Of a stretch of DNA of 64,000 nt, positions 54,801 through 63,864 are shown one piece after another. This DNA comes from Oegoconia quadripuncta (Eukaryota; Arthropoda; Insecta; Lepidoptera; Autostichidae). The DNA lies in assembly GCA_949316235.1 (NCBI GenBank), contig OX438757.1, positions 16,245,505 through 16,309,504 on the forward strand, in the 5' to 3' direction. Position 1 is the stretch's first letter. Every line of letters begins with the position of its first letter. A model generated the notes under the pieces. The model had not been told where the DNA came from, ran no database searches, and worked only from the letters and a program-made list of their open reading frames with translations. The translations under genes and the position numbers were made by a program.

Positions 54801-55051
54801 ATCACTAGTCTCTATATTGCTGAGTGTAAGATATACCGGATGATAATTCCTTCTATCATAGTAGACGGTTATGGATTCACTGACGCATCTCTCGTTTTCT
54901 TGGTGAAAATTGTAGAAAGGTATATCATATTGGTTTACACAATATACGTCAAAAACACATCTTGTTTCATCGAACTCATAAGAACATCTCGGTGTTGACT
55001 GAATTGATATTGTTAAACATGTTGCTGTCAAACTTACAAAGATGACCGTTT
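51849..55051 (-). CDS. LRR single-pass membrane protein, copy 4 (PDZ-ligand subtype)
   Basis: About 1067 residues. The exon opens with TVIFVSLTATCLTISIQS, the hydrophobic part of a signal peptide. Then cysteines with C-x8-C-x5-C-x17-C spacing, as in copy 3. LRRs in the same register follow, with the special repeats ENNMEGSITRGTFEG and NPISGMLEESTFEG and an ITYIQSGVF repeat. Cap GGNPLPC ... GITC, stalk with AVEKQKILTEIENKL, membrane helix FIEVCVGLILIVLVCFILL, and a 29-residue tail ending MENSAL, a class I PDZ-ligand pattern. The first in-frame ATG of the exon lies deep in the LRRs, so the initiator must be in an upstream exon. CTTTCTTTCAG ends at 55052 and the exon starts in phase 1. No frame damage. 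Confidence 0.88.
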
Positions 55052-55440
55052 CTGAAAGAAAGCGATTGTATAATTAATAATTTAACAGTGACGTAATTTA
55101 AATTTAAGCAAAAAGAAGAAAGTATCCCAAAGCCGGCTTAATCATATGATGTATGGCTTATAAAATAAATAAGATTAAAAAAAATAAGAAAGTATCCCAT
55201 ATATAGAACAATGTTTGTTTAAAAAATTATCAAATCTCATCATATTCCTTAATCAGTCATTCAAAGTCACGTCACACATACTACTTAAGGCTTACTACTT
55301 AATAAAGACAAAAAATGTGACGTTTTCAAGTTCAAATCAAAAATCAAACATATAAATATTTTTTGATTTTTGTTTTTGACTTAGTTAACCATTTCTTCTG
55401 CGTTGCTTCTGCTCTCGTGCTTCTCTGCCATACCCAACAT
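55052..55440 (-). other. Intron end and upstream flank of LRR copy 4
   Basis: The splice site CTTTCTTTCAG is clear. A direct repeat AAGAAAGTATCCCA occurs at 55117 and 55187. No convincing first exon or promoter was recognised. Confidence 0.5.
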
Positions 55441-55453
55441 TAGCTCCTATACA

Positions 55454-55610
55454 TCACACGGCATTGTAGATCGCCACTTTTGCCTTGCTTGACAATGGCT
55501 GACTGCCCACAACGGCACGCAAGGCTCCATTCACACAATTTCCTGTTTTCAATCTCCTTTCAATATCTCCTTCACATTTGCCGTCTTTAAGAAAACCTAC
55601 TTCCCAAGTA
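55454..55610 (-). pseudogene. RTE-type LINE RT fragment
   Basis: Minus strand reads VGFLKDGKCEGDIERRLKTG then NCVNGALRAVVGSQPLSSKA and KVAIYNAV, a well-known RTE signature upstream of the LLYGSE block. It is fused to unrelated coding-like sequence (RRILQKENQRVAWRLVTLQH, to 55741). Dead fragment. Confidence 0.85.
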
Positions 55611-55741
55611 CACAAAATCTTTCTTGCATTCTTCTTTGCATGTTGTAATGTAACGAGACGCCATGCGACTCGTTGGTTCTCTTTTTGCAGTATTCTCCTT
55701 GTTTGTTTCTTTTCGGCTAAATCATAATATTTTAAATTCAA

Positions 55742-56120
55742 AATTTGAACTCTGCCTGTTCTTCTCTCTCTCTCTTTCTGTGTAACTTTTGTTTAATCAG
55801 TTCATAATTTACCGTTAAGAAGACTGGACGTATACTTTTCTATTGTTATTGTTTGAACTAAAGAACTAAATAAATTCTGTTTATTCCTTTTAACCAGTAT
55901 AAAAGTTATTTTGTGTAAGTGTATAATTGTTTGTGTACGTGATACCTTTTATTATAAGTTGTCACTGACAACGACTTTCAAAGATCCGGCTAATCCTCAT
56001 CTCTCTACATACTGTGGCCTACTCCTGGACACCTACAGCATCAGCCTGGGAGTAGTGCTTCAGTAAGTGTTATAATTACCTATGTGTGTGTGTAGGGAGA
56101 TAATTGAGTAATTATTCATC
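55742..56120. other. Intergenic, no supported gene
   Basis: Contains TATAAAAGTTATTTTGTGTA and ACCTACAGCATCAGCCTGGG (57-type retroelement debris is possible). No domain. Confidence 0.3.
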
Positions 56121-56322
56121 TGTGGCGGTCCCTACATCTAAACTAGGATAACATATATACACATTATACATTATATATACATAGACATTATATATACATA
56201 CACATTATACGCATAATATTATATTCATATATACATAAAATATTATGCGTATAATGTATGTGTATGTATGTGTGTATAATGTGTATATATGTTATCCTAG
56301 TTTAGATGTAGGGACCGCCACA
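56121..56322. mobile_element. Foldback MITE with a 4 bp target duplication
   Basis: TGTGGCGGTCCCTACATCTA at the left end is exactly mirrored at the right end (GTAGGGACCGCCACA). Almost the whole element is a hairpin with TATATACACATTATAC-type interior. CATC lies directly outside both ends (56117-56120 and 56323-56326). Confidence 0.8.
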
Positions 56323-56599
56323 CATCCATCACTTTGAACAGGCTCAAATGTAGGTAGCCAATCGGTGATAAATAAACTGTTTATCATAGTAACACTATAT
56401 AAAAGTTTGACCTTTACGTGCTAGGAAACCTACCTATGAAAAATGCCATAGGTACTGGATGTAAACACGTGTGTTGTCTAACCTTTTGTTATATCACCAC
56501 ACTAAATGAAGTAGGCATACTCCAATCATCTGAAATAGAAAATAGAAAAGTTGAGACCTTCCGCCCTCATATAATCAATTTCGTTTTAAAAAAATACTA

Positions 56600-56915
56600 A
56601 TAGAGATACTCCGTAGAGAGAGTCATATTCTGTGTCTTCGTTTCAAAGTTATTTTCAATCCATCTTCGCCAAGATATTTAAGTGAGCGATTCCATTTCAT
56701 GAGTTCTCCTTCCAAACTTTCTCGTTCTCACATGGCTTCCCTTCTACGCTTTCCTACTACTCCGACTACGGAATATTGCAATTACTCCTTCTCCATACAT
56801 GCAGTCAGATTATGGAATGCACTTCCCACTGATATACGCGATAGCCAATCCCTACCCATTTTTAAAACTCGACTAAAGGAACACTATCTCAAGTTGTCTC
56901 AGTAACTCAGTCAGC
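56600..56915 (+). pseudogene. LINE ORF2 C-terminus
   Basis: Includes SHMASLLRFPTTPTTEYCNY, SFSIHAVRLWNALPTDIRDS and LPIFKTRLKEHYLKLSQ-stop: the typical RLWN-x-LP ... F-K-x-x-L-K-x-x-x-L end of arthropod LINE ORF2. The upstream frame (RESHILCLRFKVIFNPSSPR) is shifted. Dead fragment. Confidence 0.8.
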
Positions 56916-57360
56916 CTATTTATAGATATCTATATAACTATTTGATATATATTATATATATTATATATTATACGTAGGTATTTATTAATATGTATTTTAG
57001 TATATAGGCTTTTATATTATGTATTTATTGTGTTTAATATCTATATATTTTTGGTCTTATAAAATAATCCTATATTCAAACCATTATTGCTATAAATCTT
57101 AATCTTTTGTGTTTTGTCAATTGTGTTCCTATAAAAGTGATGTTTTGTTAATGTATTGTTCTATATTTGTAAGTATCGCTCTTTGTCTGCAATAAAAAAC
57201 TTTAATTTCATTTTTCCTTCCGAGGGTTTGCTGGAAGAAATCTCTTACAGAGATAAGCTCGCCTTTTGTGTATTGTAATTTCTGTCCTATGTTTGTTCAA
57301 TATATGTTTATATACTCATATATGCAATAAATTGTTAAAAAATTGAAATAAATAAATAAT
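56916..57360. other. LINE 3-prime UTR and AT-rich flank, no gene
   Basis: Probable 3-prime UTR of the preceding LINE, ending near GCAATAAAAAACTTTAATTT (57190). Confidence 0.4.
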
Positions 57361-57364
57361 AATA

Positions 57365-57600
57365 ACATCCATAATGTCACAACCTCTATCCCAAATGGGG
57401 TGGTCAGAGATATCTCAAAGAGTAGTATTTGGGTGTTCGAAACATTAAAATAATGATTGAAACAACATCCACGGTTCACCTTATGAAATATACAGAAATG
57501 CATACGTGACAGGGGGTGTGCCCATCGCCGTTGAAATCTATAGATGTTTTTTTGGTGGAAAGCCTTTTTTGGTGGAAAGTTTTAGTTTAGTTTACATGTT
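57365..57600 (-). repeat. Dispersed repeat, inverse of 4290-4510 type
   Basis: CTATCCCAAATGGGGTGGTC, AACAACATCCACGGTTCACC and GGGGGTGTGCCCATCGCCGT. Confidence 0.5.
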
Positions 57601-57759
57601 TAGCTCAAGTATGTGTAACGTCTTCAATTATGTACCGTGTAATATGGAAATAAATAATATAAATAGGGATAGCAGGCACTTCACATACGTGTAGAAGTTA
57701 TTTACAGATTGATTCGAGTAGACACACATTGAGCTTTTGCTCTCCAACCATGAAAATGG

Positions 57760-57965
57760 TTTGGCGTATTGGCGATGCCACGGTAACATGCTGCCGCATG
57801 GTTAAGACCATGCCTGTGAAACCAACATTTGCTGATTCGAATCCCGCTAGGGGTAAATGTGTGATGATGAATAAGAATTTATACAAATCTTTGTATGTTT
57901 CTATAGTACAAGGTTTGCTCAATTTGGGACTAGGTGATTGGTGTAAGTGTCCGAAACAGGACAAG
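57760..57965 (+). repeat. SINE-C-like copy, diverged head
   Basis: B box TTCGAATCCCGCTAGGGGTA, linker GTGTGATGATGAATAAG and tail ATTTGGGACTAGGTGATTGG-TGTAAGTGTCCGAAAC. The head is strongly diverged. Confidence 0.65.
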
Positions 57966-57984
57966 TTCAGAGATATATATCATG

Positions 57985-58082
57985 GTATTCATCACACAAA
58001 CACATGTCCCTAGCGGGATTCGAACCCGCAACCTCTTGGTATAGTGGCCAGAGTTGCTAACCACTACACCAAACTGGTCGTC
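57985..58082 (-). repeat. SINE-B head
   Basis: Inverted: GTATTCATCACACAAACACA, CCTAGCGGGATTCGAACCCG, TAACCACTACACCAAACTGG and TCGTC. It directly abuts the preceding SINE tail. Confidence 0.75.
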
Positions 58083-58540
58083 TGTAATAAATTCATTTAA
58101 TGGCAGCCTCAAAAAGGAGGGTAATGTTTTTCCAGTGTGTGTATGTAAGTAGATTCCTATGTTACCTCCTATAGCAAGATGTCGTTCGATCCGTCATGAT
58201 CCCTCAAGTGTCATGGGATACATGTTATGTTAAAAAAGTCCAACATGTCGGCCACAAAACACAAAACATGCTGGCGGATTTTTAAATAGTTATTTATGTA
58301 TAAGGAATATAGGGAAGCAAATATTGGTTTGAACTCTCCCCTTGTCAGAATGTGCAGAACTTACAATGAAATCACCAATAAACAGCCTTCACTTGACATC
58401 TTTAATGATTCCATACACAAATTCAAAAATAAAATCTTTAACTGCTGGATCCAGAATGCGACTACAAACTAAATAATCAAGTAATAATAGACAATAATTA
58501 AACGTTGCAACATTACCCCCATCACAGAAAAACTAATAGT
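58083..58540. other. Repeat-derived intergenic sequence
   Basis: Inverse fragment of the 5350-5840 repeat (CCTATGTTACCTCCTATAGC) and a AACATGTCGGCCACAAAACA piece related to 9915-9950. A LINE-like coding scrap NSPLVRMCRTYNEITNKQPS is not separately supported. Confidence 0.35.
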
Positions 58541-58544
58541 ACAA

Positions 58545-58690
58545 ACAAACAAACAAACAAAATATTCTTTATTGTACAACAATAAGAAGCATAACAAGAA
58601 ATAAGAAAAAGGAGATGGTACAATTTGGCGGCCTTATCACTAAACTACCGTAAACTTATCACTAACGTCCATCTAATGGGCACAATATCT
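58545..58690 (-). repeat. Retroelement 3-prime end, minus orientation
   Basis: (AAAC)n, AATATTCTTTATTGTACAAC and GGTACAATTTGGCGGCCTTA, like 49570 and 59655-59765. Confidence 0.55.
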
Positions 58691-59650
58691 TTTAGATTAG
58701 CTCCAACTTACCACCTAAGATGCTTTTGTACAAATTGGTGAATGACGTGTACATCTTTAATTGTCATATAATATCAGGAATTGAATTTCTAAAATATGTA
58801 GACTATCTAGTATATGTGTAATATTATATGATTTTTTTATTTTATTTATTTATTTATCATTTATTGCACACAAGAAAAAAAGACATACAGATACAACATA
58901 ATAGAGACGACACAACAGGTTCTGCTTATTTCTACAATGAAATTTCTTCCAGCAGACCTACGAAAGAGAGATATGACTGGAAGAGGCAGATAAGACGTGC
59001 ACAATCTAAAAAATGGATAAATATGATAGATAAAAAAACCTAACTGAATATAAATGTAACTACATACTAATAAGTACATAAATACATAAATAAGTACATA
59101 TTTCAATACATACGAATATAAAGTATAACATACATATAATACACGGAATAACACTATGAAATGGAAAGGTAATGTTCCTTAACTCTTTTCCTAAAGACAG
59201 CGATCGATGATGATGTTGATGTTCCAAATAAATAAATAAATAGGGAAACCTATAATTGGCCTGATGTTCGGATATATCTATTTTTATACACAATGGTTTA
59301 TAAAATTAAAGGCCGACGTACATACAACAAAGTTTTGATATAAATATTTATAGGTTATATATTTACATACCATTACCAAGAAATTCTATTCAGCAAAGGA
59401 TTTTTTTCAATAGTTGTGAAGCGTCTGCACTGTTATCGTAAATATGCCATACTAAACGCAATACGAGTAAGTCGCTCTTTGTTTGTATTTTTAGGGTTGA
59501 ATAATGGGCTGAAAAAGCTTCATAATGTAATAAATGTGATATAAGGCATACATGTGGTAAAAGGTACGTGAGTCGCCTCCTCAAAGTCAGTAATAATTCA
59601 TAATACGAATAAGGTTATTTTTGATTAATTGATATACAAAATCTTCAATT
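58691..59650. other. Intergenic, no supported gene
   Basis: AT-rich. A plus-strand frame near 58925-59043 (SRPTKERYDWKRQIRRAQSK) looks like retroelement debris. No host gene. Confidence 0.35.
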
Positions 59651-59654
59651 AATC

Positions 59655-59765
59655 AATCAATCAATCAAGTACACTTTATTGCACAAAATTCTACAATACA
59701 CTTCTTAAATATAGCTTCAAAAAAATTATAATTGTACAACCAGGCGGTCTTATCGCTATTAATAA
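59655..59765 (-). repeat. Retroelement 3-prime end, minus orientation
   Basis: (AATC)n then AAGTACACTTTATTGCACAA and GTACAACCAGGCGGTCTTAT. Confidence 0.6.
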
Positions 59766-59994
59766 AGCTTCCTTTCAATAAATATAAATATACTATCAAA
59801 CATAAACATAATTATAAACTATTTACTGGAGGTAACATAGAAATGTATATACATACCTTTCTTGGGTAAGTCGGGTAAAAAAAAATTACGTTTCGAGTGG
59901 TACTTTTATCCTAGAAATGTTTATTTTTTACTTCTTAAATACTTAAAGTATCGCCAGTTTCCCTTAAGGTACTCATAGTATTGTAATAATTCTG

Positions 59995-60080
59995 TGTCTA
60001 GGGGTAGGCAGAGACCACAGACTTCCACTTGCTGCGATCCAGACACACCTCTTTCCTCCATTCACTCTCATAAAGTTGTT
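59995..60080. repeat. Lepidopteran dispersed repeat fragment
   Basis: GGTAGGCAGAGACCACAGAC, TTCCACTTGCTGCGATCC and AGACACACCTCTTTCCTCCA. Confidence 0.5.
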
Positions 60081-60082
60081 CA

Positions 60083-61328
60083 TAGGGTAAAACTAAGCAA
60101 TACGCCCCTGTTGACAAAACGCCCCACTGCTCTAGCACTCACACAAACAAGCTTCGCAGCAGCTAATGTCGCTTATATGTAGAGACAGTCACCCGAGAAT
60201 ATGTCTGCGTCCACGCAGGTAATTCGTCCATTTTTCTCAAAGATATCGAGAAAAATATTTTGACTCCAGGCAATTTGCGGTAAGTTTCGGCCAAATTCAT
60301 CTAAATTATACCACTATTTTTTTGTAGCAAACTCACCAGATTTGCGGCAAACTAGACAAAGTAACCTTTCTGTTTTAATATTGTCTAAGGTATTCAACCT
60401 TGAGCACAGCGTAATAGAGTGGTGGAGCATTTGAAAGATTTTTTTTTTTTTCAAAACGCCTCATGGCTGCGTTGTAATACGCCTCAGTAATTGAACTAGG
60501 TAAACGACGGCTCCGCAGTCTATATGATACGCGAAGTTTGCGGTTATGGGTTTGAATCCCGAATGAATTGAAACAGGACTGTTAATGCTACGAAACTTTA
60601 GGCTCAAACATTCTGACTTTACGCCCAGTTCTCTCATCGTTCAAATATTACTAAGCTTACACCGTCCGTCCATCCGTCTGTCACGGGCCTCTATTTTTTA
60701 AACCATAATAACAAATTGATATTGTCACAAAATACATGTTACTAGGCCTATATTACTACTATCAATAAAAAAAAATGCAAAGGGAGTCCCCAACAAAACA
60801 AAGTTGCATTTTTATGCTGTAGTATAATTTTTGTATGTTTTAATTACAAACAATAAAATACAATATAATTATATAGCCTCGAAAATACAAGCGAGGGACT
60901 ATTATCTTAAAAAGTAACGAATGAAAACGAAACGAATCTCTTACTCAGATGAGTATTACAGAGTCGTAATTGAACGGAGAGTCTGAATATGTGTCTTAAC
61001 TTGGTGAAGATTAATTTAAGTATTACCAAGTTATCAAATTTATACTAAATTATGATTTGAATGTGAAGAAAGCATGATTTATTTAACAGGCGCGTTTTGT
61101 AACTAGGGTAAGGCGTATTGCCCAATAGTTGTGATACAAAACGCCCCACTGAACCTTTTTAAAATATTATTAATTAAGAGAATTTGCACGTAATTAAGAT
61201 TTTCTATGCTCCTTTTTGTTACTATAATACCTAATTTTGATTTTATAAAGACTTCAATGATGACTATACCGTATTTCACTTTATTCAATGTTAAAAAAAA
61301 CTGGGGCGTATTACCTAGTTTTACTCTA
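60083..61328. mobile_element. 1.25 kb terminal-inverted-repeat element, no transposase frame
   Basis: Left end TAGGGTAAAACTAAGCAATA-CGCCCC and right end (complement) TAGAGTAAAACTAGGTAATA-CGCCCC. Inside, AAAACGCCCCACTG recurs at 60116 and 61138, and GCGTATTGCCCA near 61113, as subterminal repeats. The interior is AT-rich with no long open frame, so non-autonomous. The superfamily was not recognised. Confidence 0.6.
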
Positions 61329-61330
61329 AA

Positions 61331-61655
61331 TTTTTTTTTTACTCGACGGGTTCGTACTTGACCTCAATCACACCTGATGTTAAGTGAAGATGAGGTCGAA
61401 GGTGGAAGCGTACTGACCCGCAAAACCCCCAACACATTTGGGGGACTGGCTATCTTATCTCTGTCAACCGGAACACAACAATGCTGTTAACATTGCTGTT
61501 TGGTGGCAGATTTAGATAAGATGGTGGTAGCTAGCCAGGCGGACATTTAAGATGCCCTACTTGTACTACGTGTACTTAAACATGTACCCCGCTGGGGATC
61601 GAACCCGCGACCTCCGAATCGTAAACCCAATGTTGTTTACATTGAGGGCTTCGTC
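61331..61655 (-). repeat. SINE-A, head truncated
   Basis: Poly-T, ACTCGACGGGTTCGTACTTG, the tail, body and B box (GGGGATCGAACCCGCGACCT), ending in GTTTACATTGAGG, so the outermost head is missing. Confidence 0.85.
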
Positions 61656-61679
61656 GCTTTAGGGTACTCTTGAATTTTT

Positions 61680-61805
61680 TAAGGCCTCCCGATTTGATCA
61701 TGGTATTTTCGCCGTGATCTTCCCCTACCAACAATACCATTCATATTCGCTTCGTATATTTCTTGCGTAAGTCTTCTTTCATTCATCCTCTCCACATGTC
61801 CAACA
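61680..61805 (-). pseudogene. LINE fragment (GHVERM ... RGRSRRKYHDQ)
   Basis: Minus strand reads MYVGHVERMNERRLTQEIYE then ANMNGIVGRGRSRRKYHDQI and stops. This is a conserved segment near the C-terminus of an insect RTE-like LINE RT; the CQDR-x-KWKS end that should follow occurs at 46294. Short dead fragment. Confidence 0.7.
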
Positions 61806-62100
61806 TACATTTTTCAATCTTTGTCATTACGTTATATTTTTTACTATTGACTCTTAAATAATTATGTACGGAACCGCTGCAAATATATACATTTTATCTG
61901 TTTTGCTAACAGGATGTCCTATCATTCTCGTATACTTATATAATTATGTACAGATACAATTACATATGGCAATTACAATGGCTACCTCTGTTTCATTACG
62001 AATACACTAAACATCTCTTCGGAACCAGGTGCGAGCATAAGACCATACTCACTCTATATTTATTTCCATAAGTGTCATCAGAGCATTCCTAATCAATAAA
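61806..62100. other. Intergenic, no gene seen
   Basis: No coding signature. Confidence 0.35.
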
Positions 62101-62104
62101 TGTA

Positions 62105-62200
62105 ATAAATAACTATTAAAAACGAAAAAACCCGCCAGCATATTTTGTATTTTGCTGGCGCCAATTTGGATATTTACTGTCATAAAATTTATTATTTATT
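62105..62200. repeat. Hairpin repeat (CGCCAGCA ... TGCTGGCG)
   Basis: CCGCCAGCATATTTTGTATT-TTGCTGGCGCC forms a short hairpin at about 62132-62161. The same sequence, diverged, is at 5285-5320. Confidence 0.6.
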
Positions 62201-62274
62201 AAGTATATTCTATTACATTCTAGGGATCAAGGCGAATTGAACGACAACGGACGGTGAATACGGACATGTGTAAT

Positions 62275-62500
62275 TCAACAATAAATGCGAAAGTTTGGAT
62301 GTTTGTTTGTTTGTTGCCAAATCACGGCGTAACGGCTGAAGGGATTTGGGTGAAATTTGGTATATAGGTAGAAGATACTCCGTATTAAGACATAGGATAC
62401 TTTTTATCCCGATAAAGTGGGTAGTTCCCGCGGGAAAACCAAATTACTGCGATAAAGTTATTCCACGCAGGTGAAGCCGCGGGCGGAAAGCTAGTTTAGT
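62275..62500 (+). mobile_element. Helitron-like non-autonomous element
   Basis: Starts ATAAATGCGAAAGTTTGGAT; the middle has TGAAATTTGGTATATAGGTA and CTTTTTATCCCGATAAAGTG; it ends CCACGCAGGTGAAGCCGCGG-GCGGAAAGCTAGT. CTAG preceded by a GC-rich hairpin fits Helitron 3-prime ends. No Rep/helicase frame. Confidence 0.55.
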
Positions 62501-62794
62501 TATAAAATCTACATTATTAAATTAAAGTTACACTGTGAACTTCATTGCGTTCTAGAGGATGCTAAGATCTCCTAAAACAATTTTCTAAAAATTTAATCAA
62601 TGGCTACTTTATATTTTCTAAAAATAGTTTATTGAGTTGTGAAATCGGTGAAATTTTTCACAAATAAAAACAAATTATAGATCGATTATTTCAAAAATAG
62701 TTACAGGAGTTCTAAGTACATTCTCCCACGCAAAAAAATTCACAGTTGTAATTTTAATCTAATAGTCTATGTTTTATTACTAAATACCTATAAA

Positions 62795-63245
62795 ATCAAT
62801 CAAAAATCAAAATCAAAAAATGATTTATTTTGTAGGTACACAGGGTACACTTAAAATAGTCAGATTTTACATTTTTAAAGCTACTGCTTGTTCAAAAGGC
62901 AATTTTCCCCTGAGAAGAACAAGCAAGAAACTCGAGAGGTCGCTCTTTTAAAAAAAGGTTTTTATATTACAAAATTATTATTTTATATTATAATATTTCA
63001 TTATTAATTGTGAAATAGCCTGGTTATGCGAACGGGCTGGTTATGTCCATGATTGTTTATCATCTAAATAATCTGATATTTTATAATATGCTTTCTTAAT
63101 AAGTTTCTGTTTTATAGTATCTTTAAATTTATTGAAAGGAAGATTTTGTATATCAACAGGAACTTTATTGAAAAAGCGTATACATAACCCTTTGAATGAA
63201 TTACTGACTTTGTGGAGGTTACTTATGTGACCTGCAAGTTTATCT
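62795..63245 (-). pseudogene. LINE (L1) 3-prime end with coding C-terminal remnant, nested
   Basis: Tail as at 12834-13085 (CAAGAAACTCGAGAGGTCGC). Further in, the minus strand reads an ORF2 C-terminus with F-N-K-V-P-V-D-I-Q-N-type residues near 63120-63180. Confidence 0.65.
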
Positions 63246-63264
63246 TTATTTTTTTTTATTTAAT

Positions 63265-63525
63265 TTTTTTTTTATATGAGAGGGCGGCAAACGAGCATGC
63301 GGGTCACCTGATGGAAAGCAATCACCGCCGCCCATGGACACTCGCAACACCAAAAGGGTCACAGATGCGTTGCCGGCCTTTGAGGAAGGTGTAGGTTCGT
63401 TTCTTGAAGGTCCAATGTCGTACTCGTTCGGGAATACCGCTGCCGGAAGACCGTTCCACAGGGTGGTCGTACGTGGTAAGAAGTTTCTTGAGAAATATTT
63501 CTTGTATTGACATCATGTTTATCAC
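63265..63525 (-). pseudogene. LINE (L3) ORF2 C-terminus, nested
   Basis: Inverse of 50018-50295: [29 protein letters not shown], with GCGGGTCACCTGATGGAAAG in the 3-prime part. Frame shifted upstream (near 63420). Confidence 0.8.
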
Positions 63526-63864
63526 TATTTTTCCTAAATGATGCTATATTTTTTTTGACATATATTAGATTTTCAAAAATTCTACTGTGACGAAAAGGTT
63601 AGAATATTATACTCTTTAAATCTGTCTCTAAGTGACACTGCAGGTCACTTGCAGGTCTATACTACTCGTATATCTAAAGCAAGCTACCAATTTCTTAGAA
63701 AACGTTTTTATACTGTCATGTCAATGTACACTATTCATGTGCAAAAAATCACAGCCTTTAAGATTATAGGAAGTTAAACGTGTATCCTTACTGGACTATT
63801 ATTTATCTGTCACTAACAATTACCTGTCACCGACTGGTGTTTTATACAAGACTTGACATTTTAT

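Larger units (their letters stand above)
62505..63795 (+). repeat. Repeat R split by nested LINE insertions
   Basis: R runs 62505-62795 (TTACACTGTGAACTTCATTG, GCTACTTTATATTTTCTAAA, TATGTTTTATTACTAAATAC) and resumes at about 63655 (TCGTATATCTAAAGCAAGCT), ending TAAGATTATAGGAAGTTA at about 63775. Two LINE tails lie between. Confidence 0.6.

Noticed and set aside
6433..55051. The four LRR proteins as Toll receptors
   Set aside because: Tails are only about 30 residues and contain no TIR domain; the cap has two cysteines, not the Toll cysteine clusters.
59994..60182. 62-residue plus-strand gene
   Set aside because: It straddles a dispersed repeat and the left end of the 60083-61328 element; no domain.
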